NCBI GenBank assembly: GCA_023974075.1 | Contig: CM043791.1 | Coordinates: forward strand, 21,435,701-21,499,700 | DNA length: 64,000 bases | Reading direction: 5' to 3' | From: Chaenocephalus aceratus | Lineage: Eukaryota > Chordata > Actinopteri > Perciformes > Channichthyidae | Shown here: positions 28,677 through 41,874 of the stretch, piece after piece | Position numbering within the stretch: the stretch's first letter is position 1 | Layout of the letters: each line of letters starts with the position of its first letter | Program-made: the position numbers and the translations under genes | The notes under the pieces: generated by a model | Seen by the model: the letters and a program-made list of their open reading frames with translations, nothing else | The model's database searches: none | Told to the model about the DNA's origin: nothing

Positions 28677-28848
28677 TTTGCGTTGACACCTGAAATGACA
28701 ACTGACAGGAAGGGGAGAGCAGATTTAAAGAGGTTAGCAGGTGCGATGATTGGCTAGCCGGGGCGTAATGCCCCTGATCACTTATTGAAATAACGTGTGA
28801 CACCCGATGCTGTTGTCTTCCTGATTGAACTTACACTGAGCTACATTT
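28677..28848 (-). repeat. Ngaro split repeat T, 5' terminal copy
   Basis: 172 bp identical to 23370-23541. It ends CTACATTT, then host DNA (GTAGGCAACAG). It contains GGGGC-GTAAT-GCCCC, a 5-bp stem, and a TTTAAA box on the minus strand that could drive the element. Confidence 0.92.
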
Positions 28849-30746
28849 GTAGGCAACAGAAGCACTTTAGTTACATTTAATGAAAGATTGTGGTATTGTA
28901 AAGTTAGCTTGTCCTGTTTTGTGGCTTCTGCAATATTTAACCAAGACCATCATATTTTTATAACAAACGCTGTAAGTGTCTAAATAAACCATAATGATTT
29001 GTCATTCTTTTGTCGCAACAAGCACATTTTGTGTTGCATGACAGGATTAAAGGGAGGTTCAGCAATAAGGTTATGTATGTATCAAAAGGCTCTATTTTTA
29101 TCAAAATGAAGTGTACCTTCTTTCTATAAACTGAAATGTGTATGATATCATAACTCCTATTAAGTGAAATATCTAACAAGCATCACCATATCCACGGCTT
29201 CATCACGTTATAGACAGATTTGTGGTGCTCTCTTGCGACCATGGCCCTTGTTAGATGCATCAAAATAAACAGGAAGAAGCGGACTCATGAATTATACACC
29301 TGCTGAATGCTTTCACTCTCATGAGCTGGTTTCCGTTTATCATCTAAGTCTTGAAAGCAGGTGTGACCTGCAGCAATAAGAAACCTTTCACAGCCTCAGA
29401 CTTTCCTCTGTAGATGGATACTTCTGCAACACTGGTCGTCTTCCACATGTGTGTTTATGTCATTGTGCGGCCCATTCTCTCACATATGGCCAGTTGCCAT
29501 GAGTCAGCGGCAGTGGTCAGAGGTTTCCACTCCTAGACACAACAGTTTATCCGGGAAAAACAACTCTCTGATGCTTCAGTCTTCCTATTGTCTGGGATGA
29601 TTCCGAGTGAGGAGAGGCTTATTGTTTGGATGTCTTTGTAGTGTAGGTCCATTGCTGCGGAATGTGGGGATTTCCTCCCTCATGGGTATTTTTAGATCTC
29701 TGTGTGAATTCAAGGGAGCTCTGCATAATGCCGTGCACTGTGGGGTCTAAGGGTGGGGTCTGTACACCCATGTGCATATGTGTGAGAATCTGTGTGTCTG
29801 CTCATGTGATCTCAATGAGGATGTCACACATAATAACATGTTGGATACTTGCAATTTACAGTAAAGTCCTTGCCGCTGGGATGGACTTCCTAGCAGATCA
29901 TGGGATGTCAAATCACTGGCCCAAAAATTGCTTGTTTTTGTGTGTTCCCCGGAATACAAAAAGTTTGGTGCATCATACTCAAAGCATGGTTGATTAAGAC
30001 GGATGCTCAGCCTGTGTTTCATTTGAAATGTCATGGTCTATTTACCCTCTGTTTCCGGTTTGACAGCTCCAGATTGGCCTGCAGAGTTACACTGTCCGTT
30101 CAAAACAGGTCTGGTCAAGTGATTCGAAGGGGCTTCACCGGGTCACCTGGGGGTCTTTGACCTCCCAGGGTAATGTTCTCCTGTGTGGCAGCGGTCAATG
30201 GAGGCGTCCATGCAGGGGACAGCGGGCGGATGGCTGGGGTGAAACCAGGAATAGACAGGTCATATACAGAAGGACCTGTCACCTCCGAATCAAACCAAGT
30301 GAGATCTCCTTCCGGGTCTCACTCACAACTCGTCACCTCAGCTGACATCAAGTGACTCTTTGCTCTTTGGCTTGACCTATCGTGTCTTTGTGTGTCTTTG
30401 TATGGTTGGATATTTGTGTCATCCTCCGCACGTACTCTGTGCTCTCAACTTTCCCATCAGGTTCAACATCCATAAATAGTTTTCTTGCTCATTTACTGAA
30501 ACCAGTAGAACAAGAGGAAGAGTGTGCAGCCACCTGCAGCTATGTCAGGCTCCACCATACGGCTGTACTCACACATGGTGCTTGGAGCTAGATGCTAACA
30601 TCAGCATTATAACATGGTCATGTTAATGTTAACATGCAGATTGCTTACCATGTGTATCGTCTAAGTATAGCACTAAAATGTATAGGAGAATTTTTTTTAA
30701 TGGTTTTAACGACATCATTTTGACCATTTCATTGTTCTGCCTCAAA
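28849..30746. other. non-coding, no gene recognised
   Basis: Mixed-composition DNA with no frame over 111 codons that has a domain. No TIR element or long tandem repeat is seen. Confidence 0.45.
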
Positions 30747-31123
30747 GGTGGGGTAGGTAAGTTTGAGAAACCGGCTCGAGATACACTTTTTGTTCTATTC
30801 CATGGAATGCTCTTAACATCCCGATAGCAATGAATATCTGAAGTGCTTTGAAAAAAAAATCCATAAAAAAATGTCATCTGTGGAAGCCGTAGTGCTGTAA
30901 AAAGCACGACCAATCATTTTAGCCGGCCCGGCTAAAATAACTGGATGGCCTACCTGCCTGTCAGCCTTCCATCTCGTGCACAAACTTATCTCGTGCCCTC
31001 ATTGGTCATGTGCGCGTTCGTGTATTTTGGAGGAGGGGAAGTTTTGTAAGGAAGTGGCAGATTTTTTCCGGCTGTGTATTTTCAAATTCTTGCGCACTCG
31101 AGCTGGTTTCTCCCTACCCCACC
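30747..31123. mobile_element. MITE with TIR GGTGGGGTAGG
   Basis: The left end GGTGGGGTAGGTAAGTTTGA continues to GAAACCGGCTCGAG. The inverted right end is GGTGGGGTAGGGAGAAACCA followed by GCTCGAG, so the arms share about 25 bp with one small indel. The interior includes an inverted TTTTAGCCGG-CCCGGCTAAAA (30917-30937). About 377 bp, non-coding, target duplication unclear. Confidence 0.75.
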
Positions 31124-31680
31124 GAGCCGATTATTGCCAAATGCTAATTCAAACCATAGTTCCTAGGCTATGTGAAATTTGACAGCGTGATAAGCCATCT
31201 GAAGCTCGAGGATAGGGGCCCAGAGACTAAGCAGATTACGTTTTACTAACACTCACAGATTATGTTTTAGAACACATTATCTAGTTTTGAAAAGTGCTTT
31301 CATTACACAGCAACATTTGCAACCAACCAAAGACAATTACAACTAATGAACCTAACCCTTGCTACTAAATGGTGCTAAAATGTATTATATTAGTCCGAAC
31401 ATTGGTTAAATATTGGAATTCAAGACTTCGACTAACAATCATTGATATTTTCTGTTGAATATTTTTCGATTACAATTAATTAATGGAGAGTCTGTAAAAT
31501 GTGTCCCTGGGCTAAGGCTCCTCACTTTGTTCGTTTTGTCACACAGTCCAGAACCACATTTAAATCTAATTTAATTTAAAGTTTTGGAGCCAAATATGAC
31601 TTCACAGGTATGCTTTAAGAATTACTTAAATTATAAATTAACAAAATTGTCAGTGATAATTGTTTTATTTATAGTCTACT
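31124..31680. other. non-coding, no gene recognised
   Basis: AT-rich spacer between two MITEs. Nothing else is seen. Confidence 0.45.
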
Positions 31681-32307
31681 TAACCCTTCTATTGTCTTCG
31701 TTTCCCCCCCCCCTTACTTTGGTGTTCACGGTCAAATTTGACCGGTCCTGTTTTAACTGCTATTACATTAACACAAAAAACATGAATCATCACCAAATTT
31801 CATTTAACACCCTTTCAAACTGTAAATATTGTATCAGACTACTGGTATACATGAAAAACTGCAGTAAATATACAAAGAATAGACACTGAACATGTATTGC
31901 GTGTGCCAGGTGTGATCCATGTGGGAGGATGGGCACATAAGAACGGGAAATGTGTCAAATTGTTCTGTGTGTGTTTGTGTGTGCCAGGTGTGATTCACAT
32001 TGGGTGATTGGGCACATAAGGGGGACACACACACACACACATTTAGAGTGTGTGTGGGTGTTTGTGTATGTGTTTTATCTGATCCGGATGGTTACTAATT
32101 CCTTTTCTTTATGGCGGTCATTTTTGACCGGGAACACCATGGGTGTTACAAAGTTAACTAAATCATCCTAAATTCAATGAAAAATTTTAAATGTCTACTG
32201 TGAAGGATATCATGAAGCCTTAATGCAATCGAATGTAAAACTAAAAAGTTATGATTGATGAAAGTAGTAAATCGGTCAGATTTGACCCGAAGACAACAGG
32301 AGGGTAA
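31681..32307. mobile_element. TIR element with internal duplication (possibly piggyBac-like)
   Basis: The ends TAACCCTTCTATTGTCTTCG and (inverted) TTACCCTCCTGTTGTCTTCG match at 17 of 20 positions. Subterminal GTCAAATTTGACC palindromes occur on both sides (31732, 32278). A 78-bp unit with GTGCCAGGTGTGAT and GGGCACATAAG is present twice (about 31903 and 31981). The left flank reads TTAA, as piggyBac insertions would, but the right copy is not intact. Confidence 0.65.
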
Positions 32308-35300
32308 TCGCTTTGTCATTTCAGCACTTATAATGTTAATATTGAGGTACTATTGTAATATTGAGTTACTCTGTTGTTCTTTCAACTGAGTATTTTACCT
32401 TAAGTGTCATACCCTGATGAAATGTAATTCGCTCATGTTTTATTGTGCAAGTTAAGGGTAGACCATCTGCACGCTTTAAGTGTATGGTTGACCCCATACG
32501 GCCCTCCTGCATACAAAGCCTGTAATGACATCATCACATTTTTCAGTGGTGAGTAATGAAACAGGTCAACTACAAAATGTCTTGTTCACACACTGCTTAT
32601 CTTTCCTAATGGAATTAAGCCTCTTCGACCCACACGCCTGTTCTCTGAGGGATTTCCTCTCCAACAGTTGGCAGGTCTGTTTCACAGTGCCGATAAAATT
32701 ATCTTTTATTTTAGAACCACTGGATCTTCTTTAGATTATAACAGACATCTCACTACTTTGGAAATAAACCCATTAACCACATACATAACATTATAACAGA
32801 AAATGTTATATAATATACTTTTGTAAAAGTGAAAATGCAATGTCTCAAATGCTATTTTTTTCACCTCATTTCTTCCAATGTCATGTTAAACTCATTTAGC
32901 ACACCATTGTGTTATTTGAATATGACAAGTACACTATAGAAATATTTGATTCGATTTCAAAGTTTGTAATTTGAGATTTTTCGGTGTGGTTTTATTTTTA
33001 GTATGTTTGATTAAGTTTTGCTTTCAAACTACCCCATTGAGTGGTAGGAGCTGGAGCTGTTACACTCCTTTATCCATTACTTTAAGCTTGACAACCTGTC
33101 TTCACACAATTTTAATTTAGGCACACAATGTAAAGGTTTTACAACTTACTCAAGTTGGTAACAAAGAAGAAAGACACAAACCTTCAACACAGTGTTAATA
33201 AAGGCAAATAATATAGAGTTTAAAACATACAGTACGTGATTATAGTTTTATTTTTTAATGGACAAGGTTCTCATAAATACTTAACCTAAGGGTTGACAGT
33301 TTTCATTTGCACTTTTAGTTGATAATTTCAAAACAAATACTCGTAAATTAAATCTAAAAATAAAATGTTTGAGCTAAAAGAAATTGCTTACAATTGAGTT
33401 GGTACAATAAACCCGCAGCAACGTTTTTGGTCAGTGTGTTTAAAATACTGACATATGCTTCTTTTTATTATGTCTTTAAGTTGATGCTTTATTCCTCCAT
33501 CTCTTCTCTTTCACTTTAAACAAAAAGAGGGGCCTTTAATGTCCGTATTAATGTAGAAGCAGGTGGTAAAGAAGCCTTTGTTAATGACTTAATGATGAAT
33601 TCCCCCCACTTTACATGGTGGCTTTTTCACCAGCCGTTTACTTCTTGTGCATTGGCTGTGGAAACTTTATTAAAAAGTTTATCTTACCATGAAATGAGTA
33701 GGCACGAATAAATGGCTAACGTGGGGTTTTGTCCATCAATGCAGTCGGCCTATTGGGGGTCCACCGAATGGGCAGGTTTGGACCATATGTCATCATTCCT
33801 ACCCTTTGTGTGGGCGTGTCTCTGTGGCAACCGCATCAGCTGTGGCCATTGTGTGCCAGGATTCAATGGCCCATATATTCATTGCAGGTCTAGTGTGGGC
33901 CCCGCAACAGAAACAAATTGATACATACAAGCCCCAGCCCCATTTGGCTCGCATGACACATTTCAAATGGACAAAAAAAGGACATTTTAGTCTGTTGAAA
34001 ATCTTGAGAAAAGGTGGTCGCCATAGTGACTGTGCCGTAAAAGCGGCCATGGACCATTAAACTCCAATCAGATGTAAATTTGGGCTGCCCCCAGGCCAAC
34101 ACACAGAAAGCCCCCTTCACACAGCAGACACAAATTAAACAGTTTGTTAGCCAATTCACATGTCATCTTAATGGGTTTTTATTCGTTTGCCCTTTGTTTA
34201 AATGAAGAGAATTACAAATCGTCATTGATTTATAATACAGCATCACTTCAGCTGTCTTCACATCTATTCATTACGGACTCTGAGTCAGATTGTTAATAAG
34301 TTGAAATACACTTGTTAAAAGGTTGAGCCAACAAGATTTGTTTTTAATCTATGACCATTTTAGTGATAACATTTTCACACAAGATAATCAAATAAAACAA
34401 TAAAGTAGTGTAACAGAAGGTAACTGTATTTGTATTCTTACTTACACCAGTATATCAGTATCCCCATTCCAACATTAACAATATATTGATATGACAGGCC
34501 AGCTTTATACTTGATGAACAAGCAGCAAATTATTAGAACATTTGCAATATGGCACTACTGTATTATTGTTTATACTCTGAGAAACTGACTGACTTATACA
34601 TTGTATTCTGCTGTTCACTATTGTATTATCTACAAGTATATATGGTAGACACCCCTTTGTTAAATCTAGATTAATATCCAGAGTAAAACTAGTTTGTGCA
34701 TTCATACTCGGCCAATAAACCTGATGATCAAAAGCTGATGACTTCCAATAATCACATTTTCTGTCCAAGTTACAGCAATGTTCTCTGCTCTGTCAGCTGT
34801 TTAAAATACCGTAAACATGGCACGAGTGAGTGCTTCATGAGAGAATGGATTTTCTTTTTTCATAAAAAAAGTTTTGTAACACAGGAAAAACAGTTTGTGG
34901 AAAACAAGGAGCCATTGGGTGACACTGCCTCCAGGACAGGAAGCAATGTGCCGTTGTGATTGGGCAAAGAAAATATTTAGCCTGACTTGATGGCTGGAGA
35001 TTTGTCGGAGCCTGTCATGCCATTGGATTCGGTTCGAGGTCTCGTGCGGTGTTTGATGTTTTTGTACTAATCAGGATTATTATGTTTCACAATGCCTGGC
35101 CTCTGTCAAAAGTACAGGCCAACAAAGGGGGAAAAGGCCCGGAGGATAAGTGTCCAGATTGAACGCTGCTGCTGATTGCTGCACAGCTTGTCAACACACA
35201 CATTTAGGGTACTTCACCTATAGTTTTAATTGTGATATTAACAATCATTACGAGGGGCGGATTCCAGCATGCTGTAATTAACATTAGAGGCAAATAGCCG

Positions 35301-37230
35301 TAAGATATTAACTATGATTCATATCAGTAGACAGCAGTAATTATGTATTTTATAGGTATTTTTTGCAATCAGTGTTGTAGGAAAACAAGTTAAGAAGTTG
35401 CAATTGTTGAATGGCAATGGATTACTTCGGTTTACTGGGATTATCGATGTTATTACAATGCACTTGATGATTGATTGATGAATTCACAAAACTGATACAA
35501 GCAATGTGTAATCTGAAACTGATTTCCTTTCAGAAGTAACTTCCCCAGCCCCTTTGGCAGTATTATAATCTACACTGTACACTTATTGTTGCTCCTCCCA
35601 GGTCTGTGTTAGAACATGTGAAAGGGAAGGAAAAAAAGAACAAAACCACAACTGCTGCTGACGTTAATGAGAAACGAGTGTGTGGTCCTGTTGTTCTGTC
35701 TGTCTTCAGGAGGGTGCAGTCGGTCTTGTCTTCCCTCTGGCCTCATACTGTATAGCTGCTCTGTTATGACAACACCGGACAGGCAGAGCGCAGCGTGGGC
35801 TTATACTGGCTCTGGACCAAGCTGACCTGGGACCTGACATTACCAGTAGAGCTGCCGCCTCCCCATTGCTGGCTCTTTGTTGTGCAGTGCGGCTAACGAT
35901 GCCCTGTCTATCTGTGATGGTGTCCTCCATGCAGGGCAGGGGGAATGCTAATTTGACAGAAGGATGATTAACTACAGCATCCACAGTAGAGAACCGCCTC
36001 ATTTTCATGTGTTATTGTCTCCAGTGTCCAACCTCCCAGAGAGATTTGACTGCTCTATTAACGAGTTATCTTGTGTCTCGAGGGGAGTCTCAGAAAGCAT
36101 GGCGGCTCAACAGTTTGACTTAAACTCCTGATATGCCACACAGGTCCATCTTTTAAAATAAAATTCTATTAGGTAAGGCTTTACAGTCAAATCACATTCA
36201 AATCAAATGATCTGCTTGAGTATACAGTACAAAATAATGTTTCCAACACTTTGAAAGAATGAATTAGGCCATGAAAACCATAGAGAGCGAGAGAGAGAAA
36301 AGGAGGCAGGTTGGTGTACTGTCTGGATGTCTGGTGTCCACACACAGCTGTGTCTTGTCCACTGGTGGCTGTGGAGGATTCATTAAGCTCCACATTCACT
36401 CCCCCTGCATGTGAGTGACAGGTCCCTACAGCCAGTGTCATCCCTCTCTTTAAAGCATCACAGATCATCCCACTCCTTTCTAGCCCATCTGGCTGCCTGG
36501 ATCTAACAAGGGGTGTCCTCCAGTTATAAGAGGGTATAGAGAGAGGGAGAAAAAGTTAAAGACTCAGAGATCCCATCAGATTCTCCGTGGTCTTTGGGCT
36601 CCAATTATTCAGAGCTTATCTTTTCAGCTTGGCTGATCTCCAAATGAATAAAGTGCGGGCCGCATTACTGCCGGCCGGGTGCACCTCTAAAGAAGCTGAA
36701 GGAGGATCAGGGCTGTGGGTTATGGTGTCAATCTGGGCCTGACCCCTGGGGTTAGGGAGGTGACGTTATGTAGTGACAGCGCTTAGGCATCCCCTTGTAG
36801 CGCCTCCATTTAGATCCCGTCTGGATAAATGGAAAAGGGCAATCACATTAGAAGAGGTTTCTTTCCATTTAAAAAAAAAAAAGAAAATAATCTCTGATCA
36901 CAAAGTGACTGACTCTTGACTTTAAAGTCAGCTCCAGGACTGAGGGTGGAAAAGGTAGATGTCAGAGGGTTAAACTGGCACAGTGAGTGCTGTCGCTGTT
37001 GTCAAGAGCTGCTTATAATTGTTTTGGAAGAAGAAATAACAACAGATGGCTGAAAATCAAATGCAATTCTTTTGTCACCTGAAACTTTCAGATGACTAAA
37101 GTTTCTATTGGATGCTTAGTTCTCCTTAGTTTACCCTTATTTGTTGCAGGGCTTTATGCATGGAATTTTTGCAGGTTAAAGGTGGATTAGACCCTGAGGC
37201 TGGGGCTAATATTGAAGAAACATTTGTCAC
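32308..37230. other. non-coding, candidate conserved regulatory DNA, no gene
   Basis: Nearly free of recognisable repeats. Frames are short. Two blocks (about 33990-34220 and 36580-36860) have balanced composition with homeodomain-type TAAT/ATTA strings and no transposon signatures. In a gene desert beside a developmental regulator these are reasonable candidates for conserved enhancers; alignment is required. Confidence 0.35.
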
Positions 37231-37233
37231 TTA

Positions 37234-37970
37234 TGGCGCATTTCCACTGCAGGGCCTCGCGCGGCTTAGTACGGTATAGTTAGGCCTTGGTAGGCCAGGC
37301 TCACTTTATGCTGCGTTTCCATTACAGTTTAGGAACTGGGGTAGTAACTATAGTAACGCAGTATAGGCGGAGCCGTTATGTTATCTTCAATGCGAAACAC
37401 AATCCCAACATCAGCCATTAGCTGTTAGCCCTCAAAGCTCACAGCTCCTCATATCGGTTCAGAAACTAGACAAAAGTTAAACAAGTACAAACCACAGACT
37501 ATCTGTGCCATGGCGAATACAGTCGCTGGTGTATTTATGTCTGTATAGGCTGTTGTTGTGAGTGTGGACGGTCGGAGCATATACTGTGTTAGCTTAGCCG
37601 ATCTCCATTCAGAAAACACGCATTTTAAAAGGTTTTCCGCCTGCCGTCTTGTCTGCAGACTTGTCAAAGAATTAATTCATGGTGTTTACTAACCGGTATC
37701 AGTATGTTGTTACTTCGGCATCATTTTGAAACGTGTATTACAATTAAATCACGGTAAAATATGTTCATTTTGTTGTAGTTGCCAGGATTCTCTCACTAGT
37801 TTAGCATACTCAGCCCGGTTGTTGGCCCAAAAAGAACCTCGATTTTGGAGAGCCAGAAAACTGTGAAAAAGTACCCGCTAGCCAGAACTACACCTAGTGG
37901 AAACGCAACCAAAAACGGGCCGGGCACGGCACGCTTAAATCGCGATCTGCGCTGTAGTGGAAATGTGCCA
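37234..37970. mobile_element. nested MITEs with TTA target duplication
   Basis: Outer TIR TGGCGCATTTCCACT (37234) and AGTGGAAATGTGCCA (ending 37970), flanked by TTA on both sides (37231-37233, 37971-37973). A second pair, GCTGCGTTTCCATTACAG (37312) and GTGGAAACGCAACC (ending 37911), lies inside, so a related element appears to have inserted into the first. No transposase frame. A 3-bp TTA duplication fits PIF/Harbinger. Confidence 0.75.
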
Positions 37971-37973
37971 TTA

Positions 37974-40900
37974 TGTTCTTCTTGACTAACCCTCTCATCC
38001 TGAGTCAGACCCAAGATAATCTGCATTTTTTTTATTTCAACTATACGAAAAAAATAGAGCTCAAGTTGAACTAATTAATTTGGATGCCACATCTAAATTT
38101 AAACCACAACGGTGCAGCATGTCTGGATGAATATTCCCCCTAAACTACGCATTGCCCATTAAATTTGAATTTGCAATGCCCATTCCAAGAGGGTTTAAGA
38201 GTGTGTTAGATGCCAGGAATTTGCCACATCTCTGGGGTAAATGAAGTGACACCCTTGGTCGAGTCCCACTCTGCACTGAGCCGGGGCACAATAGCGGACC
38301 GCTGGTCCTTCGTTCCGCAGCAGCCCTTCCATTCCTGAGAATCCCCGACTCTCAGATCTTTCCGATGAAGTGTTGCCGATGCCTCTCTTTTCTTCTGCCT
38401 TCATGGAGACGGCTGGGAGATTCTCATGCCACCACACAATGCCTAAACAAGCGGGTATGTCTAATTCAATTAAGTCCACAAGACTGTGCCAAGTGGGCCC
38501 TGGTCCTGTGTGACAGGGATAATGAGTGGGCAGAGAGGAGGAGGAGGGTGGGTTGTAGGGGGCTGAAGAGGGACACTTGCGCTCATTCAAATGTTCATAC
38601 CTCATTTGCTTTATTTTCTACTGAGGCTTTAATGTGTCCAGGATGACCCAGCTCATTTAGTACCCAATAGAATATCTTGCATTCCAACGTTTCTGTTCTA
38701 AAGGCTTGATGAGGGACACTGAGAGTTTAGAAATTATAAGTAGCCTGACCTCTGAATTCCTACAATTCAGCACTTGGAAATGTTTCCAAATCTGGAAACT
38801 TTCCCACTGCTGAGGACAGTGTTACGCACAAAAGGTGTGGGAAATCTGACTCAACGTGTGACTCAACAAACAGACCTAGAGAGAGAAGCAGACTGTCTCT
38901 TTGGGATCTCTAACGGTATTTGATTTAACTAAAGTTCAGCTAAGTGCCTTTAGATAAAACACACAAGATCATTTCATTTTAAGACTGTCTTCCCAATAAC
39001 AGCATGTACTGTTTTCTGCTAATTCTAAAATCCAACAAATGTTTTCGTTCTACTGACAAATACCTCAAGTGGCTGTAGGAATTCATGTAAAGTTATGATA
39101 GAGTGACAGCAAAAACAATGGACTTCCTAACACAGAAGACCGATGCTGGCTGATTTCCTGTTTGCCCCTAACAGTTATCAACGCTCCCAAACCTTAACCA
39201 AGAAGTAATTTCAACCCAAGCCACAATCGTTCCCATGCCACTAACAAACATTCATGTGTTAAACCCAACAAATCCTTAACCATAGAAGGTTAAGATCAGA
39301 AAACAATGATTTGTAATGTTTGGAAGGCACAGACAAACGTTGCCGTCCTTCTTATATGCATACTGTAAGCTTCTTGTGAAGGGAATGACAGACAATGTAT
39401 TTTGTTGTTGTGTAGGACTTATTGTCTGTTGTCCGTTGCTTTTTCTATTTAGTTGTACGGCAAAAATGTTTCACAGAACATTTTAATTTTATAATCATTT
39501 GTATTTGTGTCTGAGTAGATGTGTTTGGAAGGATTAGTGACATCCTCTTATCCAGTGTCAGAGAAGAATAAGCTAAATAACGCAGCAGTCATGGTTGACA
39601 GGGAGTTAGACATTGTTTAAGAGAACCTGCTTTTCTGCATTTGCAACACTTTTGACTTCAGCTGGGACGTATCTCACACCTAAGAAGCCTTTAGTTTCAG
39701 TGAAGTTTCCAAAGGTCTCCTGCTGTTCCTGTGAGACACTTGTTCCCAACTGGCACAAAAAAGCCCCTTAAACGGTTAACTTTCTCACAGAAACAGCTTG
39801 CTAAATGGTATTTCTGTAATGGACTCCTGCTAGGGTTCATATGCGTTGTATAGCCACATTGCACAAAGTTGAGTCAACATGATTACCATAAGAATGCTCT
39901 CAAAGAAAGACCCACAAAGTTTTTTTTTGAATAAAAATCTGAAACTATAGAATTCTTTGTTTTCCCAGAAAAAAAGATGAAAATCAAAGACATGGATGGT
40001 CATTTTTTTCTATTGGAAAAGTGCTGCCAAATGAATATCCCATTTACATGCCAATGGGAAGGGCTGTGGTTTTAAAAGGATGGGAGAGCAGGGGCCTCTA
40101 TTATAGTGGTGCTGGTCACAGAGGCAGTGGCTACTTCGGCAGCCTCCCTGCCAGGCTGCAGTTAACAAGGCCTCGGCTGAATTAAAGAATAGCAATGAGT
40201 ATTTAATTGGTGACACATTATATTTATCAAGCTGACAGCAGAGTGACTGCGCTGCAGCCTTCTTGTTTTGTCCTTGTGTGCGCATTACTTCCCCCTATGT
40301 GCCCCTGCATGATACCCCGTATCTGCCGGGGTCCCTCACGTGTGAAGAGAGAAGAAAAACATAATAATCGAGGATCAAGTTGAATGATAACACTGAATTA
40401 TTCATTAGGGTCCCTTAAAGTGTTGGATAAATCAACCCCCCTCTCTTCTTTTTTTAACAAAAGCTTCTCTTTGTCACTCTGTCCAATCTCGCCGGTTTAA
40501 GGCTTAGCATAAAGACAAGTCCTTTTCAGACCTTTTTATCCATCTTGACAGAAGTTCTGCTGCAGGGCCGGAAAAGTTATTATTAAGTGTTTAATATTTA
40601 GATGGGAGTGTTTTGGTCACCTCTTCTATACATTGCATTTATGTGGCCCCCAAGCAGCTTGTGACTTTAACATTTAATAGTGAAAGTCAATGTTGCTAAT
40701 GTGACCATATGTCATGAATATATTTGAATTTCAAAAAGTTCCCTTATACAACTTTTATTCTCAGGTTCAATGTACTCAAACTCTCTTTAAAAATGTTAAT
40801 TCACTTCACTGACAATCAAGTATCTAACGCTGTTATCTAGACTTTTTTCTCTTAACATTTTTTTTATTAATAATTTTAATCATTTAATTATTTAATATGT

Positions 40901-41874
40901 ATATTATCTTTTTGTAGAAGTAAGTACACATTCAATTACCTATATTTTACTATAAAATATAAATACAATTTACCTGTAGCAGCCCATAAGAATACATTAT
41001 TGATCTATTTCGATTGATGAGGGTTTGTATAAAATGTCATGTACACAAAAGTTTGGTTCAGTTTGGAAGAAGCACCCAAATGACAAAGTTTGGGCAAATT
41101 TGACTTTTTTTTAAGTTCATAAGACAAGAAGGAAAACATTTTAACTTGAGGCACAATATAATATGTTCAAAGTTATTCAAAATGTACCAGAAATAACGTA
41201 GCATATGCCTTTCTTCTGTTACATTTGAAACACTGATTGTTTATGAGCAACAGCAGGTTCCAAAAACAGTTTTGGCAGAAACCCTTTGTTGTCTTCGGAG
41301 CGTTACTAAAGCGAAGGGGGAGTAATGAGTAGAGGTCCTCCTGGCGATGCTCTTCAAAAAGGTAGTGAAAGAAAGGGAGCGGGGCGAAGGAGGCCTAATG
41401 AAATATTTAAGATTTAGGCTAAAAAGGAACTCTGAAAAAGTTTGCAACAAAAGGGTCTGCTGAGGGCCTCCATTGTCCCGGGGCCTGGCGGAAGCAGGGG
41501 CCAAGATGCTACAGATATGAGGAGGGCCCATATTGAGCAGGGATGTGTAGGCCCTGCTCACAGCTGTGTCGCCGCACTCCCACCCCAGCCACCAGCCCCC
41601 TGCCTTTGTGAGCTTTTGTGTGGGCCACAGAGCGGCAATTTTACACCGAGCTGATTGCACAGCAACGGCTTTGTGTCGCCAACAAGAAGGCCGCGTCCAT
41701 TCCTGACCATCGGCACTCACTCCCTCTGCATCACAGACACACACACAAACACACACATTCATCCCCATCCAATCAGCCTACACTGACATTCAGCCTCATA
41801 GGTTTTTATTATTTAAGGATGACAAGGTGATGAATCCCCCTTCAGTGGGCTGATAGGAACTGTGGTGGCTGGTT
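37974..41874. other. non-coding, no gene recognised
   Basis: Frames up to 175 codons (minus strand, 41241-41768) lack domains and overlap a CA-rich tract. The block about 40010-40290 is repeat-free, with TTTAATTGG/TTATCAAG strings, and may be a conserved element. Confidence 0.35.

Larger units (their letters stand above)
23089..28848 (-). mobile_element. intact Ngaro-type tyrosine-recombinase retrotransposon
   Basis: In element sense (minus strand) the order is terminal repeat T (28848-28677), gag, RT-RNase H, tyrosine recombinase, a 45-bp minisatellite, repeat S (23712-23542), a second T (23541-23370), a spacer of about 108 bp, and a second S (23261-23091). This A1-ORFs-B1-A2-B2 arrangement of split direct repeats, together with a tyrosine recombinase instead of a DDE integrase, defines the Ngaro group. 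Both T copies (172 bp) and both S copies (171 bp) appear identical, and all three frames are open, pointing to recent insertion. The ends share only TT/TTT with the T-S junction, with no longer target duplication, as expected for recombinase-mediated integration. Confidence 0.92.

Noticed and set aside
41241..41768. 175-codon minus-strand frame beginning in a CA tract
   Set aside because: The start lies in low-complexity sequence and there is no domain or supporting gene structure.
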